From an uncultured beta proteobacterium (GTDB taxonomy: Bacteria > Pseudomonadota > Gammaproteobacteria > Burkholderiales > Burkholderiaceae_C): 34,464 nt of DNA. Below, piece by piece: positions 27,059 to 34,464 of this stretch. The DNA is taken from contig CAIQBN010000572.1 in assembly GCA_903870065.1 (NCBI GenBank), positions 1-34,464 on the forward strand, in the 5' to 3' direction. Each line of letters begins with the position of its first letter. The stretch's first letter is position 1. A model generated the notes under the pieces. That model was given only the letters and a program-made list of their open reading frames with translations, ran no database searches and was not told where the DNA came from. The position numbers and the translations under genes were made by a program.

Positions 27059-27123
27059 GTTCAACGAATTGCGCAGGACTACGCTTTGCCGTTTGAAGCG
27101 TGATTCACAGACAGGAGACCACC

Positions 27124-28044
27124 ATGTCGTTTCGATTCCCTTGGACGCTGGCCATGCTCATGGTCAGTGGTGTCGCTGCCGCAGAACCCGCTGCACCCTA
27201 TTGCACCGTGTTTGACCCCAACTCCAGCACACTGGAAATACCCTGCCTTGCCGCTGGAGGCACCGCCTACAAGGCCTCTTTGTCGCTGACCTCAGCCTCA
27301 CCATTGACATTTGGTGTGCGCAGTCTGGGAGCCAGCGGGTTGGCACCGACACCCGGACAGTGCGCCGTTTTTGAGCCCTCCACCACCAGTATCGGGTTGC
27401 CATGCGTGGTGGTTGGCACGACCAGAATGTGGGCCAAACTCAAATTGGAGGCCAACTCCAGCTTAAGCCTGGTCGGCGCTGGCGGTGCAGTGACCAATGA
27501 CTGCCAGCCACTGGTGGATGCCCCTGCAGGAGCCCAAGTCAGCATCACGGCTACTGGCGAGGCATCAGGCACGGTGGCACGGGCCTTGGTGCGCAACACC
27601 ACGGCACAGCAGCAGTGCTATTGCGTGTTGCCAGGCCATGCATTGCGCAATACCGACACCCGCTACCAGAACCTGGGCATTATCAAGAGCGCGTCGGTTT
27701 GCGTGCAGCCCGGACAACAAAGTGAAATGAGCCTTGATGGCAGCTGCCTCAATTCCGCTCTCAACACACCCACGGCCGGCCAGACCATGACGCTGTATCG
27801 GGACAGTCGTGCGGACCTGAGCGCTCTGCTGCAAGCCATCGAACGTGAACGCACCGACATGAACCAGATTCCCGTGATCACGTTTGCAGTTTGGGCCCTG
27901 ACCGATGCCGACAACCCGATTGCCGGAACCCTGAACTCCATCAAGCAAATGTTCCGGCTGGCCGGCCTGGATCCGGCCCAATACCCCGGCTTGGCCAACG
28001 AAATTCAAATTCCCGTCATTCCGACCTTCCCTCTGCCCGAATGA
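27124..28044 (+). CDS. Unrecognised secreted protein with two cysteine-bracketed repeats
   Basis: A 306-residue exported protein. The signal peptide is residues 1-20 (VAA-AEPAAP). Two tandem repeats of about 39 residues follow: C27-x-VF-(D)-P ... PC41 ... SLSL, and C80-x-VF-(E)-P ... PC94 ... KLKL. In each the cysteines are exactly 14 positions apart and followed by alternating hydrophobic strands, so disulfides C27-C41 and C80-C94 are likely. The rest has further cysteines (NDCQP, QQCYCVLPGH, SVCVQPG, DGSCLN) and a helical C-terminus. I do not recognise the full-length family. The ATG at 27124 has a good AGGAG; a longer frame from 27100 lacks it. An FNR box lies upstream. Confidence 0.8.
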   Translation: MSFRFPWTLAMLMVSGVAAAEPAAPYCTVFDPNSSTLEIPCLAAGGTAYKASLSLTSASPLTFGVRSLGASGLAPTPGQCAVFEPSTTSIGLPCVVVGTTRMWAKLKLEANSSLSLVGAGGAVTNDCQPLVDAPAGAQVSITATGEASGTVARALVRNTTAQQQCYCVLPGHALRNTDTRYQNLGIIKSASVCVQPGQQSEMSLDGSCLNSALNTPTAGQTMTLYRDSRADLSALLQAIERERTDMNQIPVITFAVWALTDADNPIAGTLNSIKQMFRLAGLDPAQYPGLANEIQIPVIPTFPLPE

Positions 28045-28071
28045 CGCAACCCGTTGGTCCTTGGGGTATTT

Positions 28072-28644
28072 TCAAGGCCCAGGCTTGATCGTCTCGCCCA
28101 TTCCCTGAAGCGGGCCAAGCGGATTGGCCTGCAGTTCGGTGGTTTCAATTTTTGGTTGCCCGCTCCATTGTTTGAAAACGACCATTGTGTCGACCACAAC
28201 AATAAGTGCCTCAAATTTCCAGCCCGTGGTGAGCGTGGTTCGTCTGAAATTCAGAAAATCAAGCGGGAAATTGCCAATGCGTTTGCGGCTGATCCGGCTG
28301 GACTGCATCAAATAGCCCACGCAACCCTCATGTGCCCGGATGCAATCCACGATGCCTTGGGGCAGCGGGTCATGGACCTGCGCCGGCGATGGCAGTACCG
28401 CACTCACAACCTGGGACTGATTGAGCAGCTGCATATTGGGCGTCTTCAGTGGATCAAAGCCCAATTTGCGCACCGTGTCCATGCCGGTTTGGTAGGGAAC
28501 TATGGCGTCAAAACTGCGCTTGGCGTCCTCAAAATTTTGCCAGGGGTTGTCCACATCCTGCTTTGCCGAGGGCAGCAAGAACGAGCACCCCCCCACCAGG
28601 GCCACCTGCATCGCCAACAGATTGAGCCTCAACACCCCTTGCAT
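28072..28644 (-). CDS. Conserved lipoprotein of unknown function
   Basis: A 190-residue lipoprotein with a short signal and lipobox VGGC (about Cys20). The mature part begins with a polar stretch and NPWQNFEDAKRSFDAIVPY, followed by LGFDPLKTPN, VDCIRAHEGCVGY and a basic/aromatic core RKRIGNFPLDFLNFRRTT, then WKFEALIVVVDTMVVFKQWSGQP. I recall similar uncharacterised lipoproteins in other proteobacteria, but no function. The ATG at 28644 was chosen because the longer frame to 28755 puts a basic, cysteine-containing segment before the signal. It converges with the secreted repeat protein (27-bp gap) and is divergent from the cytochrome c gene. Confidence 0.75.
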   Translation of the reverse strand: MQGVLRLNLLAMQVALVGGCSFLLPSAKQDVDNPWQNFEDAKRSFDAIVPYQTGMDTVRKLGFDPLKTPNMQLLNQSQVVSAVLPSPAQVHDPLPQGIVDCIRAHEGCVGYLMQSSRISRKRIGNFPLDFLNFRRTTLTTGWKFEALIVVVDTMVVFKQWSGQPKIETTELQANPLGPLQGMGETIKPGP

Positions 28645-28900
28645 TCGCCACACCCCCTGTGTGCCCACGATACCGGGAATTTTCCGACAGACGGGAATCG
28701 CCGCGACGCATTGCGCGCGAATCCTTGAGAAAACGCATTTCCGGACACTTCTCACGCCGTTGGCGCCGCAGCAGCCCGCTGACTTTTGTCAAACTCCACA
28801 GCCCGCCGATCGCCACAATGACAGTCGAGCGTCAAGCGTGTGAGTGCGATTTGGTCCGTATTGCCACTCTTAAGCGGCTCGCAGGTATTAAGGGGTGATG

Positions 28901-29440
28901 ATGAAGCAATATTCCGTGGATTCGTCCTGTTCATCTGGCCTGCGCAGGGAGGCGCGGCGTAACGGATTATTGTGTGGCGCCTTAGCGCCGCTTCTTTCGT
29001 TGGTTTTGTTGGGATTGAGTGCCTGTGCACTGGAGGTTCAAAACACACAACCGGTCAAGCAGCTTGCCAAGGCATCAAGGCCGCCCGGTTCAATTTATGG
29101 TGGATGGCGGCTCTATAGTGAAAAGTGCGCCCATTGTCATGGGCCGGCCGCGGCGGGCACCACACTTGCACCCGACTTATTGCCCATCGTTCGCGAGATG
29201 GGGCCCCACCAGTTCGTGAACCTGGTCCTGCGGCGATACGACTGGGGCCGCACACTGGAGCGATCCAACAGCGCCGACCGGGAAACTCTGATTGAAGAGA
29301 TCCTGTTGCGTCAGGATTACCCCCTGCCCATGCCGGCCTGGGAGTCCGAGCCCAGCGTCAACGTCCATATTGTGGACTTATACGCATACCTGTCGGCAAG
29401 GGCGCAGGGTCTACAAGACCCGCAGCGGCCATCGCAATAA
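28901..29440 (+). CDS. Lipoprotein c-type cytochrome (mono-heme)
   Basis: A 179-residue cytochrome c. An N-terminal basic region and hydrophobic segment end in lipobox LSAC (Cys42), so it is predicted to be anchored by lipid on the periplasmic side. The heme site is CAHCH (76-80) in LYSEKCAHCHGP. The likely distal ligand is Met144 in LPMPAW. The fold suggests a class I cytochrome c passing electrons in the periplasm; the partner is unknown. Three in-frame starts (28895, 28898, 28901) are crowded behind AAGGGG; 28901 has the best spacing. It is divergent from the lipoprotein gene over a 256-bp region in which I see no other gene. Confidence 0.9.
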   Translation: MKQYSVDSSCSSGLRREARRNGLLCGALAPLLSLVLLGLSACALEVQNTQPVKQLAKASRPPGSIYGGWRLYSEKCAHCHGPAAAGTTLAPDLLPIVREMGPHQFVNLVLRRYDWGRTLERSNSADRETLIEEILLRQDYPLPMPAWESEPSVNVHIVDLYAYLSARAQGLQDPQRPSQ

Positions 29441-29500
29441 AACTGCCGCGTGGCACTGCGCCAACAGTGCAATTGCAATTTGCATCGGCATGTTCACAAT

Positions 29501-29514
29501 TTGATAAATATCAC
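29501..29514. promoter_or_regulatory. Near-consensus FNR-type box
   Basis: TTGAT-AAAT-ATCAC differs from TTGAT-N4-ATCAA at one position. It lies 61 bp after the cytochrome c stop and about 140 bp before the glycosyltransferase start. It could act on the glycosyltransferase gene; function is uncertain. Confidence 0.3.
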
Positions 29515-29650
29515 GTCCGCACCCGCCAAGTCGAACAGACTGCCGCTTTGGTAGGACCCCGCTGGGGCTCTGCGTCGCGTGGGTAGTGCTCGTCGATTTG
29601 GGCGGGCAACCGCCATGCGATGGGGCCGACAGCGTGGGTGAGGGAGTGGC

Positions 29651-31141
29651 GTGTTGCCAAAAACGCAATCAAAGTCAAACAAAATGGAATATTTGCTAAC
29701 CAAGCGAAACACTTGGATCCTGGTCGCCGTATTGACGCTTTGGCGTCTTTACCTTTCGGCAGAACTGCAGTTGCATCCCGATGAAGCTTATTACTGGCTC
29801 TGGTCGCGCTACCTGGACATTGGCTACTTTGACCACCCTCCGCTGGTTGCCTATTTCATCTGGTTCACAACCCTGCTGTCCAAGTCAGAACTTTGGGTCC
29901 GGCTCTCCGGCACGATCGTCTCCCTGGTGTTGAGCGGCTTGATCTGGCATCTTGCATTGCAGCTTTACCGCAGCGTGCCCATAGCGGCAGGCAGCGTGAT
30001 GCTTTTTAATGTTTACCCGCTGACCATGCTGGGCCTGATCGTGATTACCCCGGATATTCCGGTTTTTCTGTTCTGGTCATTGAGTATTTATCTCCTCTGG
30101 CAAGTGGTGCGCACCCAAAGAATCTGGCTCTGGTATGCGCTTGGCGTCACCTTTGGCATGGCAATGTTGTCCAAATACACGGCAATTTTGATGATCCCGT
30201 GCTTTTTCATCTATTTGGTGCTGACCGATGACCGTTGGTGGCTCAAGACCATCCATCCCTACCTTGCGCTAGCCACCGGACTCCTGATTTTTCTTCCAGT
30301 GGTGTACTGGAACAGCCAGCACGACTGGGTTTCCTTTGCATTTCAATTGAGAAACGGTCTGGGCGGCGAAAGTTACTCGATCAGCACAGTGGCCGAATAT
30401 ATTGGCGGTCAGCTGCTGGTGACCGGCCCCATCGTCTGGATTGTGGGGATCTATGCTGCCTTTGTTGGCCTCTATCGGAAGGACAAAGAGACGCTGTTCC
30501 TCATCGCAACAGCAATACCCATCATTGCATTCTTCGGTCTTTCGTCGTTCAGAAAAGCCGCGGGGCCAAATTGGCCGGCGTTTGCCTATGTCACATTCAG
30601 CATCCTGGTCACCAAGTATTGCCTTGACAACTCTTCGCGTACGCGGCGTGCGCTGTGGTCGGCTGGGCTGGTATCGAGTCTGATCATTTCATCCGTCACC
30701 ACGGCCCATGCGCAATTCAATCTGATTCCACTGGACCGTTACTCCCGTGAACTCGCCGCTGCAGACGCCACAAACTGGTTCCACGGCTGGCGCGAGCTCG
30801 GCACCGAGTTGAAGAAATACCCAGGCCGGGACTTTGCGGTAACACCTTCACACCAACTCAGTGCCGAGATCATCTACTACACCGACACGGCCATTCAGGC
30901 TCAAACTGCCCGCATCACCCGTCCAAGCCAGTTCAACTTGTGGAACCTGCCAAGCGACCCTGATGGCAGTGAAGGCCTGTATGTCTGGACCGCGACAGAC
31001 TACATTGGACCCCATGGCAAAGATTTTTCTGCCAGTTCACGAAGCGACTCGCTGCATGTTTACCGCGGTGCCAATGCGGTGCGCACCTACTACATCGCCG
31101 CCGGCAATGACAACATGCCCCGCCCCTTTTACAGCAACTGA
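29651..31141 (+). CDS. ArnT/PMT-like family 39 glycosyltransferase
   Basis: A 496-residue integral-membrane glycosyltransferase of the PMT_2/GT39 type, which transfers a sugar from a polyprenyl-phosphate donor to lipid A, protein or another acceptor at the periplasmic face. About 11 membrane helices are visible. The catalytic Asp-Glu lies in the first periplasmic loop (LQLHPDEAYYWLWSRYLDIG), followed by YFDHPPLVAYFIW, the family signature. The soluble C-terminal part starts near residue 360. The GTG at 29651 has GAGGGAG at good spacing; the first ATG (29684) has none, so the GTG is preferred with some doubt. The donor and acceptor are not identifiable. Confidence 0.9.
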   Translation: MLPKTQSKSNKMEYLLTKRNTWILVAVLTLWRLYLSAELQLHPDEAYYWLWSRYLDIGYFDHPPLVAYFIWFTTLLSKSELWVRLSGTIVSLVLSGLIWHLALQLYRSVPIAAGSVMLFNVYPLTMLGLIVITPDIPVFLFWSLSIYLLWQVVRTQRIWLWYALGVTFGMAMLSKYTAILMIPCFFIYLVLTDDRWWLKTIHPYLALATGLLIFLPVVYWNSQHDWVSFAFQLRNGLGGESYSISTVAEYIGGQLLVTGPIVWIVGIYAAFVGLYRKDKETLFLIATAIPIIAFFGLSSFRKAAGPNWPAFAYVTFSILVTKYCLDNSSRTRRALWSAGLVSSLIISSVTTAHAQFNLIPLDRYSRELAAADATNWFHGWRELGTELKKYPGRDFAVTPSHQLSAEIIYYTDTAIQAQTARITRPSQFNLWNLPSDPDGSEGLYVWTATDYIGPHGKDFSASSRSDSLHVYRGANAVRTYYIAAGNDNMPRPFYSN

Positions 31142-31164
31142 CCGACTGCCTGTACGCTGTGAAA

Positions 31165-31220
31165 TTGCTTCACTATTTATAGCACCTCACGCAGCATTAC
31201 CGAGGGCCAGCGCCCGATTT
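31165..31220. repeat. Dispersed repeat, copy 4, overlapping the 3' end of yihY
   Basis: TTGCT (31165) and TATAGCA (31178-31184) form the left hairpin. GAGGGCCA (31202-31209) and GCCCGATTT (31212-31220) are degenerate forms of GAGGGCTA and GGCTATTTT. The hairpin-to-GAGGG distance is 18 bp, as in copies 2 and 3. It spans the last 14 codons and the stop of the YihY gene on the minus strand. Confidence 0.5.
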
Positions 31221-32394
31221 GCCAAATTTTTTCGGTCTGCGCCATGCGCTCGACCAACCAGGCGCTGATGAGTGGCTCCAGCGCCGTGGTGTCTGGATCG
31301 ATCAGCAGTACATAGCGCGCCTCGTCACCGGGCTGCAATGCCTCGCGCAGCTGCGCGATCCAGTCGAACGCGGTGAGCGTTCGCAACAATGGCTCCAGCC
31401 GCAAGGGGTCCACATGCATGACCCGGCAGAGCTGCTCCAGCGTTAGCCCCTTGGCATCGGATCCCCGAACACGCTCAAGATGCTGCACCACTTCCAGCGA
31501 CAGCTGAAATCGCCAACCATGCGGCAACCGGCGAAGGGTGCCACCAGCCAACAGGCTGGGCAGATAAGCCGTCAAAGCCGCTCCAAGCAACACTATCACC
31601 CAGACCACATAGATCCACACCAGCAAGATCGGCAGCGTCGCAAAGGCGCCATACACCATGGAATACGTTGGCACGCTGCTGACATACAGCGCCAGCCCTT
31701 TCTTGGCCACTTCAATGCCGACTGCCACGATAACCCCACCAATCCAGGCATGGCCCCAGCGCACATGGGTGTTGGGCACGTAGCGGAACATCGCCGCCAT
31801 GCCACCGGCCACCAGCAGAAATTGCACTAGGTCAAAAAGCAATGAAACCCCACCCGGCAGCACCCCGACTACGCCACGGGACACGGAAATGGCATAAGAG
31901 GTCATGCTCAAGCTCACGCCCAGAAGCAACGGCCCCAGGGTAATACAGGCCCAGTAAATCAGCACCCGCTGCGCGAACGGTCGCACGGATCGAACCCGCC
32001 AAATGTTGTTGAGCGTGCGGTCGATCGTGAACACCAGCGCCAGCGCGGTGCCTAGTAATACTGCCAACCCAACCACGCCGAGCTTGCTGGCTTTGCCCGC
32101 AAACTGATTCAAATAACCCAGTACCTGGCGCGCAATGTTGTCGGGCACCAGGCTCTCAATCAGCCAGCGTTGCAGCACATCCTGAAACTTGGCAAACATC
32201 GGGAACGCGGTAAACACCGCCAACGCCACGGTGATGAACGGAACCAGTGCAATGGTGGTGGTAAAGGTCAGACTGCTGGCGGTCAGTCCCAAGCGGTCTT
32301 CGCGAAACCGCTCTCGCAAGGTGCTGATGGCATGAAGCCACGGCACATGGGCGAACTCGTTGAGCCAGCCCCTCAAACGTTCAAGATGTTGCAT
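31177..32394 (-). CDS. YihY/BrkB-family membrane protein
   Basis: A 405-residue inner-membrane protein of the YihY/virulence factor BrkB family (once misassigned as RNase BN). About six membrane helices lie between residues 30 and 280, with the family motifs LTASSLTFTTTIALVPFI, VFTIDRTLNNIWRVR, YRYVPN-like FRYVPNTHVRWGHAWIGG and YGAFATLPILLVWIYVVW. The cytoplasmic C-terminal 120 residues resemble a winged-helix-like region (LTLEQLCRVMHVDPLRLEPLL). The ATG at 32394 is chosen; a longer frame to 32424 overlaps the divergent gene. The final codons overlap a dispersed repeat. The molecular function is unknown. Confidence 0.9.
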   Translation of the reverse strand: MQHLERLRGWLNEFAHVPWLHAISTLRERFREDRLGLTASSLTFTTTIALVPFITVALAVFTAFPMFAKFQDVLQRWLIESLVPDNIARQVLGYLNQFAGKASKLGVVGLAVLLGTALALVFTIDRTLNNIWRVRSVRPFAQRVLIYWACITLGPLLLGVSLSMTSYAISVSRGVVGVLPGGVSLLFDLVQFLLVAGGMAAMFRYVPNTHVRWGHAWIGGVIVAVGIEVAKKGLALYVSSVPTYSMVYGAFATLPILLVWIYVVWVIVLLGAALTAYLPSLLAGGTLRRLPHGWRFQLSLEVVQHLERVRGSDAKGLTLEQLCRVMHVDPLRLEPLLRTLTAFDWIAQLREALQPGDEARYVLLIDPDTTALEPLISAWLVERMAQTEKIWQIGRWPSVMLREVL

Positions 32395-32414
32395 ACCGCT
32401 ATGATGCCACCGAC

Positions 32415-32816
32415 ATGAACGCACCCTCTTACTACGTCAATTCCACCCGCTGGCTCGCCGTTGGCAGCGTGCTCGGCCTCATCGCACTTTCTTTGAGCTG
32501 GGAGTTGGTGCTGGCACCGCTGCGCCCTGGCGGATCCTGGCTAGTGCTCAAGGCACTACCTTTGTGTATCCCGTTGGCAGGGCTGCTAAAAAACCGCATG
32601 TACACCTACCGGTGGGTCAGCCTGGTGGTATGGCTTTACTTCATCGAAGGTGTGGTCAGGGCCTGGAGCGACAAGGCACCTAGTAACTACCTCGCGATGC
32701 TTGAAATCGTGCTGTGCGTGCTGCTCTTTGTGGCATGTGCCGCCCATGTACGTTTGCGCCTGGCGCACCCGCATGAAACCGACTCACCGGACGCCCTCCT
32801 GAAAGCAAGCCCATGA
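32415..32816 (+). CDS. DUF2069 membrane protein
   Basis: A 133-residue inner-membrane protein of the DUF2069 family, with four predicted helices: about 13-32, 42-58, 64-82 and 92-112. Typical signatures are WELVLAPLRPGGSWLVLKALPL and RMYTYRWVSLVVWLYFIEGVVRA. The tail is polar and Asp/Ser-rich. The function is not known. It starts only 20 bp from the divergent yihY start, so promoters must lie inside the neighbour's coding region. Its stop overlaps the next start as ATGA, implying translational coupling with the dehydrogenase. Confidence 0.9.
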   Translation: MNAPSYYVNSTRWLAVGSVLGLIALSLSWELVLAPLRPGGSWLVLKALPLCIPLAGLLKNRMYTYRWVSLVVWLYFIEGVVRAWSDKAPSNYLAMLEIVLCVLLFVACAAHVRLRLAHPHETDSPDALLKASP

Positions 32817-34237
32817 TGCCGCCCACCGAACTGCTCAACCACCTGCGCAAGAGCGTCGGTGCCGCCCACGTCCTGACCGAGGGAGACCTGAGCGCTTATG
32901 AGCAAGACTGGCGAAAACGGGAATATGGAAAATGCATGGCCGTGGTGCGCCCTGCCACAACTGAAGAAGTGGCGGCGGTCGTCAAGGCATGCGCAGCAGC
33001 CAGCGTGAGCATCGTGCCGCAGGGTGGCAACACCGGCATGGTGGTGGGCTCGACGCCAGACCGCAGTGGCACCCAGGTCGTGCTGAGCCTGACGCGCATG
33101 AACCGCGTCCGTGCGCTCGATGCCGCCAATTTGACCGTCACAGTCGACGCAGGCTGCATATTGCAAAGCATTCAAGAGGCCTGCGCCCAATCAGGCTTCC
33201 TGTTTCCGCTGAGTATGGCGTCGCAAGGCAGTTGCACTCTGGGCGGCAACCTCGGGACCAATGCAGGAGGCACACAGGTGGTGCGATACGGCAACACGCG
33301 CGAGCTGTGCCTGGGCCTGGAAGTGGTCACCGCACAGGGTGACATTTGGCACGGCCTATCCGGCCTGCGCAAGGACAACACCGGCTACGACCTGCGCCAC
33401 CTGCTCATTGGCTCGGAAGGCACCCTTGGTGTGATCACCGGTGCCATCATGAAGCTCTATCCGCTGCCGGCCGCGCAACTGACCGCGTTTGCTGCCGTCC
33501 CCTCTTTGGAAGCGGCTGTCCAACTCCTGGGAATGGCGCACCAGCACCTGAGTGCCGGACTGACAGGCTTCGAAGTGATGGGACAGTTTGCCCTGAGCCT
33601 GGTGATCAAACACTTCCCTCAGATACGGGTGCCGTTTCAACAGCTTTCAAGCCCTTACTGCGTCGTGCTTGAAGCCTCCGATCAGGAGTCAGAAGTCCAC
33701 GCCCGCGCCGGATTTGAGCGCTTGCTGGAGGCCGCCATGGAGCAGGGTTGTGTGCAGGACGCCGTGGTGGCAGAAAGCATCACGCAAGCGCAAGCGCTGT
33801 GGCACGTCCGCGAGAGCATCCCACTGGCGCAAGCACAAGAGGGCCTGAACATCAAACACGATATTTCAATTGCAGTGTCCCGAATCCCCGAGTTTGTACG
33901 GCTGACCGATGCGCAACTAGAGCAAGCATTCCCCGGGGTGCGCCTGGTCAACTACGGCCATTTGGGTGACGGCAACTTGCACTACAACGTGCAAGCTCCC
34001 GCAGGGTCCGACGCCGAAGCGTTTTTGCGCAACGATGAACCTGGTGTCAATGCCATCGTGTACGAGATGGTGGACCAATTCAACGGCTCCATCTCCGCAG
34101 AACATGGCGTGGGCAGTTTGAAGCGCGAGAAACTGGCGCAACACAAATCCCCGGTAGCGCTGAACATGATGCGTGCCATCAAACATGCGCTGGATCCGCA
34201 AAACATCATGAACCCGGGAAGAGTGCTGACGCTATAG
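32813..34237 (+). CDS. FAD-linked 2-hydroxyacid dehydrogenase (GlcD/D2HGDH-like)
   Basis: A 474-residue flavoenzyme of the VAO/PCMH type with an FAD-oxidase C-terminal domain, expected to oxidise a D-2-hydroxyacid such as D-lactate, glycolate or D-2-hydroxyglutarate. The FAD-binding part shows VRPATTEEVAAVV, PQGGNTGMVVGS, GGNLGTNAGGTQVVRYGNTR and LRKDNTGYDLRHLLIGSEGT. The C-terminal domain has NYGHLGDGNLHYNV, the metal/substrate-binding motif, and SAEHGVGSLKREKL. It is about the usual length. No GlcE/GlcF genes follow. It is translationally coupled to DUF2069 by an ATGA overlap. The exact substrate is uncertain. Confidence 0.93.
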   Translation: MMPPTELLNHLRKSVGAAHVLTEGDLSAYEQDWRKREYGKCMAVVRPATTEEVAAVVKACAAASVSIVPQGGNTGMVVGSTPDRSGTQVVLSLTRMNRVRALDAANLTVTVDAGCILQSIQEACAQSGFLFPLSMASQGSCTLGGNLGTNAGGTQVVRYGNTRELCLGLEVVTAQGDIWHGLSGLRKDNTGYDLRHLLIGSEGTLGVITGAIMKLYPLPAAQLTAFAAVPSLEAAVQLLGMAHQHLSAGLTGFEVMGQFALSLVIKHFPQIRVPFQQLSSPYCVVLEASDQESEVHARAGFERLLEAAMEQGCVQDAVVAESITQAQALWHVRESIPLAQAQEGLNIKHDISIAVSRIPEFVRLTDAQLEQAFPGVRLVNYGHLGDGNLHYNVQAPAGSDAEAFLRNDEPGVNAIVYEMVDQFNGSISAEHGVGSLKREKLAQHKSPVALNMMRAIKHALDPQNIMNPGRVLTL

Positions 34238-34248
34238 CAGCTGGCGCA

Positions 34249-34261
34249 CTGGCCATGCCAG
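34249..34261 (+). terminator. Small hairpin after the dehydrogenase gene
   Basis: CTGGC-CAT-GCCAG lies 12 bp past the dehydrogenase stop. There is no T-tract, so it is a weak terminator candidate only. Confidence 0.25.
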
Positions 34262-34293
34262 GTTCGCTTTCGACATCAGTGGACATCAGTGCG

Positions 34294-34318
34294 GTAACCA
34301 TTGTTTACAAAACTTAAC
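34294..34318. promoter_or_regulatory. Three 10-bp-phased OmpR-like half-sites
   Basis: GTAAC (34294), TTTAC (34304) and TTAAC (34314) share the pattern K-T-W-A-C and start exactly 10 bp apart. OmpR-family response regulators bind such head-to-tail repeats with about one helical turn spacing. The array lies 93-117 bp upstream of the start at 34411. A perfect tandem duplication of GACATCAGTG lies just before it (34272-34291). Confidence 0.45.
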
Positions 34319-34410
34319 CGCAAATCGTCCGGTTACGCACACTGCCACCTTAAACTGCCCCCACAGAGCACACCCAACCTGACACTTCAGCAATGACAAG
34401 GAGCCTTTTT

Positions 34411-34464
34411 ATGAAACACACATGGATATCACTGGCCATTGGTTTAACCGTATTGAGTAGCGCG
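34411..34464 (+). CDS. Start of a secreted protein (partial)
   Basis: The first 18 codons, MKHTWISLAIGLTVLSSA, run off the window end. A short basic start followed by a hydrophobic stretch is a typical Sec signal peptide. A strong AAGGAG lies 8 bp before the ATG. The mature protein is not visible, so no family can be given. The upstream half-site array suggests two-component control. Confidence 0.75.
   Translation, partial: MKHTWISLAIGLTVLSSA

Noticed and set aside
1-34464. CRISPR arrays, tRNA or rRNA genes, insertion sequences, prophage
   Set aside because: No regularly spaced direct repeats, cloverleaf-like sequences, transposase or phage gene could be recognised on either strand by reading.

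Overview
The window looks like chromosomal DNA of a betaproteobacterium, most likely Burkholderiales/Comamonadaceae (Rhodoferax- or Polaromonas-like). This is inferred from a Bug-type tripartite tricarboxylate receptor, a DUF2069 protein beside YihY, chemoreceptors ending in a WETF tether, and a short intergenic repeat that I recall as typical of Comamonadaceae. No rRNA, tRNA, CRISPR array, insertion sequence or phage gene was seen. The gene set is mostly housekeeping plus signalling, with many convergent gene pairs separated by a few bases.

Region by region. 1-2205 (+): end of an unknown gene, a zinc-ribbon NUDIX hydrolase, an EcsC-like protein and thymidine kinase. 2253-5393 (-): propionyl-CoA synthetase PrpE, with a palindrome-rich promoter, behind an adenosine-deaminase-family enzyme. 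5645-6004 (+): a YciI-like protein, followed by a 364-bp gene-free stretch with two inverted repeats. 6369-7274 (-): an isochorismatase-fold hydrolase behind a tiny four-cysteine protein. 7333-10232 (+): an NlpC/P60 peptidase and a TonB-dependent receptor, converging on a thioredoxin-domain lipoprotein (-).

11916-21840 is a sensing region. It holds an MCP (-) divergent from an orphan 7TMR-DISM/PAS histidine kinase (+), then an MscS channel (-), a PncC/CinA amidohydrolase (+), and a three-gene operon (-) of two paralogous secreted Cache proteins followed by a second MCP. That operon is the most system-like object here: the small-molecule sensor domain appears to be detached from the receptor and duplicated.

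22081-25055: chorismate synthase behind a CBS-pair protein (-), divergent from an O-acetylhomoserine sulfhydrylase (+). 25168-26984 (+): an alpha/beta hydrolase and a Bug solute receptor. 27124-28044 (+): an unrecognised secreted protein with two cysteine-bracketed repeats, preceded by a perfect FNR-type box. 28072-29440: an unrecognised conserved lipoprotein (-) divergent from a lipoprotein cytochrome c (+). 29651-34237: an ArnT/PMT-like glycosyltransferase (+), YihY (-), DUF2069 and an FAD-linked 2-hydroxyacid dehydrogenase (+). The window ends in the first codons of a secreted protein whose upstream region carries three 10-bp-phased OmpR-like half-sites.

A dispersed repeat (hairpin, then GAGGGCTA-N2-GGCTATTTT) occurs in two full copies and one degenerate copy that runs into the 3' end of yihY, plus a possible left-half hairpin before tdk.
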